16,150 bases of DNA from an uncultured Eubacteriales bacterium (GTDB lineage Bacteria > Bacillota > Clostridia > Christensenellales > CAG-138). Within the stretch, counting starts at the first letter, position 1; each line of letters begins with the position of its first letter. The translations under genes and the position numbers were made by a program. The stretch is from positions 1-16,150 of the forward strand of contig CACXNN010000008.1 in assembly GCA_902768995.1 (NCBI GenBank). Direction: 5' to 3'. The notes beneath the pieces are model-generated. The model was not told where the DNA came from. It saw only the letters and a program-made list of their open reading frames with translations, and ran no database searches. Shown in pieces: positions 1 through 6,854 of this stretch.

Positions 1-852
1 ATGGGAGGAGAATTCGACTCCACCAACGTGATCGATACGCCCCTGCTCACCATCATCACCGCCATGGGCTTCGACCACATGAAGTACCTGGGCAACACCA
101 TGACCGAGATCGCCTCCGCCAAGGCCGGCATCATCAAGCCCGGCGGCACCACGCTGATCTATGGGCAAAACCCGGAGGCGGACCGAGTGTTTTCCGATAC
201 CTGCCAGCGGATCGGCTCCCGGCTGGTGGTCACCGATCACAGCCGCATCACGGACCACGCGCATACGCTGAAGGGCCACGACCTGTCCTTCGGCCCCTAC
301 AGCCATATCCATCTGCCTTTGATCGGCAGCCATCAGGTCAAAAACGCCGCGCTGGTTCTTTCGGCGGTGGAGGAATTGCAGAGAGCGGGCCTTTCCATCC
401 CCGACGAGGCGGTATATGAGGGCATGGCTGCGGTCCGCTGGCCGGCTCGGATGGAGCTGCTGTCCGAACAGCCGGTGTTCCTGCTGGACGGGGGCCACAA
501 TCCCCACGGCTTCCATGCTGCGGCGGAGACGCTGAAGGAGCTGTTCCCGGATCGGAAGGTAAAGGTGATGATAGGCGTCATGGCGGACAAGGACCACGGG
601 GATATGATCCTGCAGCTGCTGCCCCAGGCCAAATGCTTCGTCACCGTAAGGCCCGATTCGCCTCGGGCCATGGACGCGGAAGCGCTGGCAGAGGAGATAC
701 GTGCCTTGGGCGGTCAGGCGGAATCGGCAGGCTCGGTACAGGACGGCGTCGAGAGGATGCTTCGGGAGGCGGAGCCTGAGGACGTGCTGCTGGCTATCGG
801 TTCCCTGTATATGGCCGGGGACGTGCGCAACGCCATGGGGAAAGGAGCGTAA
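1..852 (+). CDS. folC: Folylpolyglutamate synthase / dihydrofolate synthase, C-terminal part (5' truncated by window)
   Basis: This enzyme ligates glutamate to (dihydro)folate using ATP, in the cytoplasm. The visible 283 residues begin inside the conserved Mur-ligase-like segment: a G-G-x-x-D-x-T-N stretch at residues 2-9, then 'GFDHMKYLG' and the 'EIASAKAGIIKPG' stretch, which match the FolC central region. The C-terminal ligase domain follows, with 'WPARMELL' and 'LDGGHNPHG' (the family usually has DGAHNP, so one Ala is Gly here). The first codon happens to be ATG but is not the true start: FolC proteins are usually about 420-440 residues, so roughly 140 residues lie upstream of the window. 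The gene stops with TAA at 850-852. The next gene starts 3 bases later, and its ribosome binding site AAAGGAG (841-847) lies inside the end of folC, so the two are probably cotranscribed. Identification is firm; whether it also has dihydrofolate synthase activity cannot be told. Confidence 0.93.
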   Translation: MGGEFDSTNVIDTPLLTIITAMGFDHMKYLGNTMTEIASAKAGIIKPGGTTLIYGQNPEADRVFSDTCQRIGSRLVVTDHSRITDHAHTLKGHDLSFGPYSHIHLPLIGSHQVKNAALVLSAVEELQRAGLSIPDEAVYEGMAAVRWPARMELLSEQPVFLLDGGHNPHGFHAAAETLKELFPDRKVKVMIGVMADKDHGDMILQLLPQAKCFVTVRPDSPRAMDAEALAEEIRALGGQAESAGSVQDGVERMLREAEPEDVLLAIGSLYMAGDVRNAMGKGA

Positions 853-855
853 CAG

Positions 856-1665
856 ATGAGCATTCGATTGGTGGCATTGGATATTGACGATACCCTGGTG
901 GACCATTCCTCCATCATACCACAGCGGTCATTGGACGCCCTGCGTAAGGCCCAGGCTAAGGGCGTGGAGATCGTGCTGGCCACGGGCCGCGGATATCTGG
1001 GTACAGAGACCATCCGTCGGCAGCTGGGGGAGGGGTTCCACTACATCATCTGCTTCGGCGGCGCTCTGGTGGCGGATTACGCCACCGGTTCCCCACGCAT
1101 CCATAGGTTCCTGACCGAGGAGGACGTGGCCAGCTGCATCCGCATCGCCAACGATCTGGACCTTCATGTGCAGATATATCAGGGGGATGAGGTGATTTTC
1201 CAGCATATGACGGACTTTGCCAAGGAGTACTGCGCATATCAAAAGCTTCCCTGGCGGACGGACGAAAAGCTGCTGGAGCATGATCTGTCCCGGGTGCCCA
1301 AGGTGCTGATCTACGCGCCTCCGGAGCAGGAGGAGGCCTGCAAGCGCCTCGTGGCGGAGCGGCTGCCCAAGCACCTGCATGCCCTCGGTTCCAAACCGGG
1401 GTTCATCGAGATCGGCGATATCGGGGTTACGAAGGGATCGGCCGTGAAGGCCCTTGCAGAGCAGCTGGGTATCGACAGGGCGGAGACGTCCGCCATCGGC
1501 GACAACACCTTGGATCAGGACATGATCGAGTGGGCGGGCGTGGGCTGCTGTGTGAAGAACGGCAAGGTGAGCGTACAGGCGGTGGCCGATATGATCATAC
1601 CGGCTCAAAGCGAAGAGGGCGTGGCCTGGTTCCTGGAGCGGTACGTACTGCAGGATCAGGCCTGA
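856..1665 (+). CDS. Cof-type HAD-superfamily phosphatase (Cof/YbjI-like)
   Basis: A 269-residue HAD hydrolase of the Cof (IIB cap) type. It is probably a cytoplasmic phosphatase on small sugar or nucleotide phosphates; substrates in this family are promiscuous and cannot be read from sequence. Motif I is D-I-D-D-T at residues 9-13 (nucleophile D9, acid D11), motif II is 'LATGR', motif III Lys is in 'VTKGSAVKAL', and motif IV is 'IGDNTLDQDM', where the family usually has GDxxND. The cap domain lies between motifs II and III. In the 'ICFGGAL' segment a Gly stands where the family usually has Asn (NGA). The start ATG is 8 bases after AAAGGAG. The gene sits directly behind folC, presumably in one operon. 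Its last ten bases overlap the end of the opposite-strand radical SAM gene. Function class is confident; no specific gene name is justified. Confidence 0.9.
   Translation: MSIRLVALDIDDTLVDHSSIIPQRSLDALRKAQAKGVEIVLATGRGYLGTETIRRQLGEGFHYIICFGGALVADYATGSPRIHRFLTEEDVASCIRIANDLDLHVQIYQGDEVIFQHMTDFAKEYCAYQKLPWRTDEKLLEHDLSRVPKVLIYAPPEQEEACKRLVAERLPKHLHALGSKPGFIEIGDIGVTKGSAVKALAEQLGIDRAETSAIGDNTLDQDMIEWAGVGCCVKNGKVSVQAVADMIIPAQSEEGVAWFLERYVLQDQA
1656..1665. other. Palindromic tail-to-tail stop overlap
   Basis: The ten bases TCAGGCCTGA form a perfect palindrome. It contains the TGA stop of the HAD gene on the + strand and the TGA stop of the radical SAM gene on the - strand. Both proteins therefore end in the same two residues, Gln-Ala. 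The flanking bases do not extend the palindrome and there is no T-run, so it does not look like an intrinsic terminator. No terminator for either converging transcript is visible nearby. Confidence 0.9.
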
Positions 1666-2540
1666 ACGCTGACCTCGTTCGAAAAGTCCGGCGTATAAGC
1701 GAAGGTGGCGGACAACGCGTCCTGGATGTATACGCGGGTGAAGCCCATGTCGAGGCAAGCGTTCACGGCGCTTTCGTATTCCCGCTTGGTCAGCCGCCGA
1801 TTGAGGGGCGCTTGTCCATCCGGCTGGGGCGTGAACTGATGCATCAGGGAAAGATAGGTGTCCGTTCCGAAATGGGTCTTGATGGCGGACAGCACGTCGC
1901 GGGTATCGAATACACAGGCGGGCAACACAAGGTGTCGGATCAGGACACCTTTTTTTGCGCGGCCAGATTCGTCCAAGTCCAATTGTCCACTGACTTCCAG
2001 CATGCGGCCGATGGCAGCCAGCGCGGTTTCGAAATAGCGAGGGGCGCTGGAGAACCGGTCCGCCAGCCGCTGATCGTGGTATTTGAAGTCCGGAAGCCAG
2101 ATATCCACATGATTTTTTAACTTATCCACAGTATCCACAGACAGATATCCGTTTGTATTGTAGACGATGGGGAGGGACAGACCGTCGTTCCTGGCCATAT
2201 CCAACGCGCGCAAGATGCCGTTCACATGGGGCGTAGGCGTGACCAGATTGATGTTCTGGGCGCCGATGCGCTCCAATTCCAGCATAGCCGCCGCCAAGGC
2301 TTCCGGCGTGAAGGCCTGACCGACCTTGCCGGTTTGAAGCACTTTGTTTTGACAGAATACGCACCGAAGATTGCAGCCGGAGAAAAAGACGGCCCCAGAA
2401 CCGCCGTCCCCGCAGATGCAGGGTTCCTCATAGCGGTGCAGCCCGATCCGGGCGATGCGCATGGTATCGTCGCAGCCGCAGAAGCCGCGCTGCACGTGCC
2501 TGTCTATATGGCAGAGACGGGGACAAAGGTCGCAGCTCAT
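1656..2540 (-). CDS. PflX-like radical SAM protein (COG1313 type)
   Basis: A 294-residue radical SAM enzyme. It carries the CX3CX2C cluster motif at Cys56, Cys60 and Cys63 ('GCNLRCVFCQN'), which binds the 4Fe-4S cluster that cleaves S-adenosylmethionine. The N-terminus has extra cysteines in 'CDLCPRLC' (C3, C6, C10) and 'GFCGC' (C21, C23). That pattern is typical of the PflA-related, uncharacterised PflX family and may hold a second metal site. Later motifs 'YNTNGY' and 'DIWLPDFKY' also fit. I chose ATG at 2540 because it overlaps the stop of the upstream hydrolase gene as ATGA and yields the usual family N-terminus; an in-frame TTG at 2555 behind GGGAG is an alternative, adding 5 residues. 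Translation is probably coupled to the NlpC/P60 gene. The real substrate is unknown, and 'pyruvate formate-lyase activating enzyme' would be over-annotation. Confidence 0.86.
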   Translation of the reverse strand: MSCDLCPRLCHIDRHVQRGFCGCDDTMRIARIGLHRYEEPCICGDGGSGAVFFSGCNLRCVFCQNKVLQTGKVGQAFTPEALAAAMLELERIGAQNINLVTPTPHVNGILRALDMARNDGLSLPIVYNTNGYLSVDTVDKLKNHVDIWLPDFKYHDQRLADRFSSAPRYFETALAAIGRMLEVSGQLDLDESGRAKKGVLIRHLVLPACVFDTRDVLSAIKTHFGTDTYLSLMHQFTPQPDGQAPLNRRLTKREYESAVNACLDMGFTRVYIQDALSATFAYTPDFSNEVSVQA

Positions 2541-3799
2541 GGACGCCTGCCGCAAACGAAATTGCGCTCCCAGTAGGCCTGATGGAGGCTGCTGCGGGCC
2601 ACCTGCCCCTTGGAGGAGGAGGCATGGATCATGGTGCTGCTGCTGATGCAGATGCCGGTATGGTTCACCTTATCACTGGAATCGCTCTTAAAGAACACCA
2701 GATCCCCGGCTTGCAGGTCGCTCATGGAGGTGATCAGCTTCCAGTTGCCGTTTTGCGAGTAACCCCTGGCGCTTTGACGGCTGGCATAATGGCCGCTTTG
2801 CCGGAGGCAATAATACACGAGGCCGGAGCAATCGAAGGAATCCGGGCCCTCCGCACTCCATACGTAGGGCTTGCCCAACTGGTCCTGGGCGGCGGCCACG
2901 ATGCTGGAATAGGTCTTTTTGCCGGAGGAGGAAGCTTTCGTGGCGGCAGGTTTGGGCGTGGAAGGATCCTTTTTCGAAGTGGCCTTCGCGGTGGCTCTGG
3001 TGGTCTCTTTCGACGATTGACCGGAGGAGGTGCGCTTCGCTGTAGGCCTGGGCGTGGGGGTATCCGTAGGCAGGGCCGGAAGGGGCATGGCGTCTTCGGA
3101 ATACAGGACGCTCCATGCGTCGTAGTTAAGCTCTCCGCGAACGTCCAACCCGTTGATAGCCTGGAAGAGCATGACCGCCTGTTCCGTATTTGGGCCAAAA
3201 TAGCCGTTGATCCGGTCGGAATAATACCCTAGCTCCGACAGCCGCTGCTGCAATTTCAGCACGTCGGCACCGATATCCGGCCGCTTGATCCGGTAGGTCT
3301 GGGCATCGTCCGCATAGAGGGAGGTTTGGGTGTTGCCGTCGGCGATGCCGGTCTGAGCCATGTTGCAGGCGCGCTGGAACAGAACGACGGCGCTTTCGAT
3401 GGATTCGTTATACTGGGAGCCGGGCATGTCGGAGTCCAGGTACCCAAGATCGGTCAATCGCTGCTGCAGGGTGATGACGGATGCGTTGTCGTCCCCCAGG
3501 CGGAGCGTGGTATAGGCGGAGAGGGTGACCACGTCGGATGCAGGCGTGGCGGATACCTCCGAAGGCGTCTCCGTGGGCAGGGCGGTAGCTGTGGGCGTGG
3601 GGGAAAAGCTGGAGGCAGAGGGGATCGCCGTATCCGTCGGCACAGGGGAGGCAGCGTCTGCCAAGGAGCTGACGGACAGGATGTTTCGGGAGATCATGGG
3701 CACATACAGCAGCGCCAGGAGCACACCGAATAAAAGGACCCCGATTAGGATCCGCGGCAATATATGCACATAGGGGAGTTTTCGACGTTTCATGGTCAT
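2537..3799 (-). CDS. Membrane-anchored NlpC/P60 peptidoglycan endopeptidase with two PG-binding domains
   Basis: A 420-residue cell-wall hydrolase. A basic N-terminus (KRRK at residues 4-7) is followed by one hydrophobic segment at about 14-36, giving a signal anchor with the rest outside. A Pro/Thr/Ser-rich stalk runs to about residue 95. Two PG_binding_1 repeats follow, each with 'LQQRL..LGY' (about 99-160 and 173-235). A second low-complexity Thr/Lys/Pro linker runs to about 300. The C-terminal NlpC/P60 domain has catalytic Cys324 in 'FDCSGLV', His380 in 'VNHTGI' and a third polar position, His392, in 'MIHASS'. The family cleaves gamma-D-Glu to diamino-acid bonds in stem peptides. The start at 3799 has GGAGG (3810-3806) six bases upstream; a longer in-frame start at 3868 lies upstream of the likely promoter and lacks such a site. 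It is the first gene of a two-gene operon with the radical SAM gene. Confidence 0.92.
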   Translation of the reverse strand: MTMKRRKLPYVHILPRILIGVLLFGVLLALLYVPMISRNILSVSSLADAASPVPTDTAIPSASSFSPTPTATALPTETPSEVSATPASDVVTLSAYTTLRLGDDNASVITLQQRLTDLGYLDSDMPGSQYNESIESAVVLFQRACNMAQTGIADGNTQTSLYADDAQTYRIKRPDIGADVLKLQQRLSELGYYSDRINGYFGPNTEQAVMLFQAINGLDVRGELNYDAWSVLYSEDAMPLPALPTDTPTPRPTAKRTSSGQSSKETTRATAKATSKKDPSTPKPAATKASSSGKKTYSSIVAAAQDQLGKPYVWSAEGPDSFDCSGLVYYCLRQSGHYASRQSARGYSQNGNWKLITSMSDLQAGDLVFFKSDSSDKVNHTGICISSSTMIHASSSKGQVARSSLHQAYWERNFVCGRRP

Positions 3800-3810
3800 C
3801 CTTTGCCTCC

Positions 3811-3844
3811 ATATCAGTATACATGACTCGACCATTTTCGTCAT
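3811..3844 (-). promoter_or_regulatory. Probable promoter for the NlpC/P60 - radical SAM operon
   Basis: On the minus strand, TATACT (3821-3816) resembles a -10 box. It lies 17 bases downstream of ATGACG (3844-3839), a 4/6 match to TTGACA. A better -35 match, TGGACA (3849-3844), is 22 bases away, which is too far for a standard sigma-A promoter. The start point would fall at about 3812-3809, right at the GGAGG ribosome binding site, so the leader would be very short. This is motif matching only. Confidence 0.42.
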
Positions 3845-3872
3845 GTCCAAAGTTTGAATTTTTTGCAAAAGG

Positions 3873-3908
3873 TTCCCATAACCATCATTGTGTGCTATAC
3901 TGCATATG
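3873..3908 (+). promoter_or_regulatory. Probable extended -10 promoter for the ABC-F operon
   Basis: TGCTATACT at 3893-3901 fits an extended -10 element (TG-n-TATACT). A weak -35, TTCCCA (3873-3878), lies 17 bases upstream. Transcription would begin near 3908, only about 8-17 bases before the possible ABC-F start codons. The 116-base gap 3800-3915 thus holds two back-to-back promoters. I see no clear operator or other structure in it. Confidence 0.45.
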
Positions 3909-3915
3909 GAAAAGT

Positions 3916-5847
3916 ATGGCTATCATGAATGTTGTACAGGTACGGAAAGAGTTTGCTGACAGGCTTCTGTTTTCCGATATATCGTTTGAGGTTGGGCCGA
4001 AGGATCATATCGGCCTTATCGGCGTCAACGGCTGCGGGAAATCCACGCTGATCCAGATGATGTTGGGCACCGTCCGCCCGGACGGCGGATATATCTCCGT
4101 CAGCCCTCAGTGCACCGTGGCCTGCGTGGAACAGCTGCCCAAGCTGCCGGAGGACGTGACCCTCTATGACTTTGTCCTGATGGCCCATGAGGAGCTTTTG
4201 TCCTGTGAGCGGGAGCTCGGCAATATCGCCGCGCGCATCGAAACAGCCCAGGACGAAGAGCGTCGCCGCCTCATCGACCGGCAGTTCAGGCTCATGGAGC
4301 GCTTCCAGCAGGAGGGCGGGCTGACCTTTCGGAGCATGACCCGCTCCGCTTTGATGGGCCTGGGCTTTGCGGAGGAGGAGCTAGCAAGGCCCGTGGCCCA
4401 GTTCAGCGGCGGTCAGATCGCCAAAGCCATGCTGGCCAAGGCCATCCTGAAGAAGGCTGACCTGCTGCTATTGGACGAGCCCACCAACAACCTGGACGTG
4501 GCCGCCATCTGCTACCTGCAGGAGTATTTGAGCGCCTATAAAGGGGCCTACGTGTTGGTTTCCCACGACCGTGCGTTTCTGGACGCCTCGGTGAACCGGG
4601 TGTTGGAGCTGGAGAACGGCCATTTGATCGCCACGCGGGGCAACTATACCCGGCATGTGGAGCTGAAGATGGATGAGCGGCAGATCGCGGCTCGCCGGTA
4701 TCAGCAGACCATGAAGGAGATAAAGCGGATCGAAGGCATCATCGCCCAGCAGCGTCGCTGGAACCAGGAACGGAATTATGTGACCATCGCCTCCAAGGAG
4801 AAGCAGATCGAGCGGCTGAAGGAGGGGCTGGTGCCTCCGGAGAAGGACCCGGCCGCCATCCACTTCCATTTTCGAGGCGCGGAGCCCTCGGGGAACGAGA
4901 TCATCGACGTGCGGGATCTGGGCGTGTCCTACGGGGATAAAAAGGTTTTCGAGCACGGGGACCTGCTCATCTGGAAGGGGCAGACGGTGTGCCTGGTAGG
5001 CGCCAACGGCTGCGGCAAATCTACCTTCCTGAAGGTGCTGACGGGACAGAAGATGCCCACGGAGGGCCATTTCCGCCTGGGTGCCGGGGTACGGCTGGGG
5101 TATTTCCAGCAGAACACCGATAGCCTGGACCCGAACTGCACCATATTGGAGGAGATGCAGAACGCCTTTCCCCACGCGCTGGAAGGGGAGCTGCGCAACT
5201 ATTTAGGCGCGTTCCTGTTCCGTGGGGACGACATCTATAAGCGCGTCGGCGCCTTGTCCGGCGGGGAACGGGCTAGGATCAAGCTCCTGCAGCTGGTGAT
5301 GGGCGGGGCCAACGTGCTGCTGCTGGACGAGCCCACCAACCATTTCGACATCGCCAGCTGCGAGGTGTTGGAGCGGGCGCTGGAGGCTTTTGGCGGCACA
5401 ATCCTGATCGTGACGCACGATCGATATCTGGTGGAACGTTTGGCGGATCGGGTGGTGCTGCTGGAACAAAACGGGTTCATGGAGCAGGAGGAGGACCAGG
5501 AGAGCATTTTTGAACGCCTCCGGGCCCGGCCCATGCAGCAGAAACAGGAGAAGCAGCCATCTGAGAACCGAAACAATTACTACCTGAAGCAGAAGGAATA
5601 CAAGGCGGCGCTGGCAGCGGCCCGGCAGGAGATCACCAAGCAGGAAAGGGCCATCGAGGAGAACGAGAGGGCCCAGGCACGGACCGAATCGGACATCGCC
5701 CAGGCGGAGGCTCGAGGGGATTTTGAAGCGATGCAGCGGCTCTGCGTGGCGTTGGGCCAGCTCCAAAGCGAGGAGAGCCAGCTCTATGAAGCGCTGGAGC
5801 GAGCCGAAAAAGAGAGGGCACAGTTGGAGAAGGAGGGCGAAGCATGA
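3916..5847 (+). CDS. ABC-F family ATPase (YdiF/Uup-like translation factor)
   Basis: A 643-residue soluble twin-ATPase of the ABC-F class; it has no membrane segments. Such proteins bind the ribosomal E site, and some protect ribosomes from antibiotics. First ABC domain: Walker A 'GVNGCGKST' at 36-44, signature 'FSGGQ' at 163-167, Walker B with DEPTNNLD at 187-194. The basic, Arg/Gln-rich linker that contacts P-site tRNA lies at about 250-305. Second domain: Walker A 'GANGCGKST' near 362-370, signature 'LSGGE' at 447-451, Walker B with DEPTNHFD from 471. The last ~100 residues are a charged coiled coil, as in the YdiF and Uup groups. The start at 3916 has GGA five bases upstream; 3925 (MNVVQV) is equally possible and sits better with the predicted short leader. 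An in-frame ATG at 3823 is upstream of the promoter. The sequence does not show whether it gives drug resistance or only assists translation. Confidence 0.9.
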   Translation: MAIMNVVQVRKEFADRLLFSDISFEVGPKDHIGLIGVNGCGKSTLIQMMLGTVRPDGGYISVSPQCTVACVEQLPKLPEDVTLYDFVLMAHEELLSCERELGNIAARIETAQDEERRRLIDRQFRLMERFQQEGGLTFRSMTRSALMGLGFAEEELARPVAQFSGGQIAKAMLAKAILKKADLLLLDEPTNNLDVAAICYLQEYLSAYKGAYVLVSHDRAFLDASVNRVLELENGHLIATRGNYTRHVELKMDERQIAARRYQQTMKEIKRIEGIIAQQRRWNQERNYVTIASKEKQIERLKEGLVPPEKDPAAIHFHFRGAEPSGNEIIDVRDLGVSYGDKKVFEHGDLLIWKGQTVCLVGANGCGKSTFLKVLTGQKMPTEGHFRLGAGVRLGYFQQNTDSLDPNCTILEEMQNAFPHALEGELRNYLGAFLFRGDDIYKRVGALSGGERARIKLLQLVMGGANVLLLDEPTNHFDIASCEVLERALEAFGGTILIVTHDRYLVERLADRVVLLEQNGFMEQEEDQESIFERLRARPMQQKQEKQPSENRNNYYLKQKEYKAALAAARQEITKQERAIEENERAQARTESDIAQAEARGDFEAMQRLCVALGQLQSEESQLYEALERAEKERAQLEKEGEA

Positions 5848-6854
5848 ACTGGGGCGGTTTTCCCATCGGATTTCGATTCCCGGTGGAAGATTTTTCTTTG
5901 GAGACCAAGAAGCGGTGCTGGTCCTATGTGGTACTGGCCCTTCGCTATGCTGATCTTACAGACAGCACCCTGCTGGAGGCGGAATCGGCGGAGCTGTTCG
6001 ATCCGGATCGGCTGATCTATATGGCCATCGTCGCCCCCAAAAGCATCACTCCCAGCCGGAAAAACAGCCTGCTCTGGCGCAAGGACGGGCGGCTCATGAG
6101 CGCGCTGGCCCTCCATGTGCCGGTGGTCCAGGAGAACTATTTGGAACTGTACACCCATGCCAAGGCTTTAGCGGACATCACGCCGGATCGAAGCGTCGAT
6201 ATCAAGGATGGCGCGGAAGGCCTGCTCCCGGATCGGATCGAGCTGCGGCAGAAGGCGCCGTTCCACACCAGGGCGCTGATCCTGCCGAAGGGGGAACTGC
6301 CCTTCCGGGAACGGGATGCCCTGTGCAGGGATACCATGCGGAAGCTGTACGAACAGGATGAAGGGCTGTATCTAAAGATCCTCCCCATGAGCCCCGGCGG
6401 CGAAGGGACGGTCTATACAGCCGTGGCCTTCCAACACGGGCGGCTGTTCTCGGAGATGATCCCGGATGCCTCCGGCGCCAAGCATTGTTGCCTCTTCGGC
6501 GTGCTGCCGGGCTATCGGCTGTTGATCGACGGATTCACCGTGCCGGATATAGCCGCCCCCCTGGACGAAGGATACGGCCTTGGCAAGGCCATCCGCATCG
6601 CGAAGGACAGGGGATTCAAGGACTACCATCTTTGTGCCAGGGGGCTGAAACCGCCCAAGAGTGAAGCGGAGCCCATGGAGGATGCGGAGGTATTGTACGA
6701 TCTTTCCCGGCAGTTGCGCTTGTACGACAGGGTGATCCTGACCGAATACGATGCTGACGGACGGATCAAGACCGAGAACGTCAAAATAGACAGGAGGGAT
6801 AAAGGATGCGTATCGTCGATATTATCGAAAAGAAGCGGGACGGCGGAGAGCTGA
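5844..6854 (+). CDS. Hypothetical protein, 336 residues, unrecognised family
   Basis: I do not recognise this protein. It starts in an ATGA overlap with the ABC-F stop, seven bases after a perfect AGGAGG (5831-5836), and its last 49 bases overlap the next gene in another frame, so it is certainly translated as part of the operon. No signal peptide, membrane segment or Cys cluster is visible, so a soluble cytoplasmic location is likely. The N-terminal half includes 'GGFPIGFRFPVEDF' and 'YVVLALRYADL'. The C-terminal half includes 'LPMSPGGEGTVYTAVAF', 'CCLFGVLPGYRLLIDGF' and 'KAIRIAKDRGFKDYHLCARG'. No nucleotide-binding or catalytic signature can be assigned. The C-terminal ~20 residues are basic and Ser-rich, and may be shaped by the overlap with the phosphorylase gene rather than by function. 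Coupling to the ABC-F gene is the only functional hint. Confidence 0.85.
   Translation: MNWGGFPIGFRFPVEDFSLETKKRCWSYVVLALRYADLTDSTLLEAESAELFDPDRLIYMAIVAPKSITPSRKNSLLWRKDGRLMSALALHVPVVQENYLELYTHAKALADITPDRSVDIKDGAEGLLPDRIELRQKAPFHTRALILPKGELPFRERDALCRDTMRKLYEQDEGLYLKILPMSPGGEGTVYTAVAFQHGRLFSEMIPDASGAKHCCLFGVLPGYRLLIDGFTVPDIAAPLDEGYGLGKAIRIAKDRGFKDYHLCARGLKPPKSEAEPMEDAEVLYDLSRQLRLYDRVILTEYDADGRIKTENVKIDRRDKGCVSSILSKRSGTAES

Noticed and set aside
1651..1670. Intrinsic terminator at the convergent junction
   Set aside because: The palindrome is only 10 bp with no room for a loop and no T-run on either side.
928..1758. A 276-codon minus-strand open frame opposite the HAD gene
   Set aside because: The HAD motifs on the plus strand are unambiguous, and the antisense translation is Arg/His/Gly-rich without motifs.
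2582..3232. A Gly/Arg-rich plus-strand open frame opposite the NlpC/P60 gene
   Set aside because: Its Gly/Arg repeats are the complement of the Pro/Thr/Ser-rich linker of the real gene; no start signal or homology is evident.
3800..3868. Longer N-terminus for the NlpC/P60 protein starting at 3868
   Set aside because: The extension lies upstream of the putative -10 box and lacks the strong GGAGG seen before 3799, and it would push the basic signal-anchor start into the chain.
3823..3915. ABC-F protein starting at ATG 3823
   Set aside because: This adds 31 residues that do not resemble ABC-F N-termini and overlap the promoter region; the family begins just before the 'VVQVRKEF' strand.
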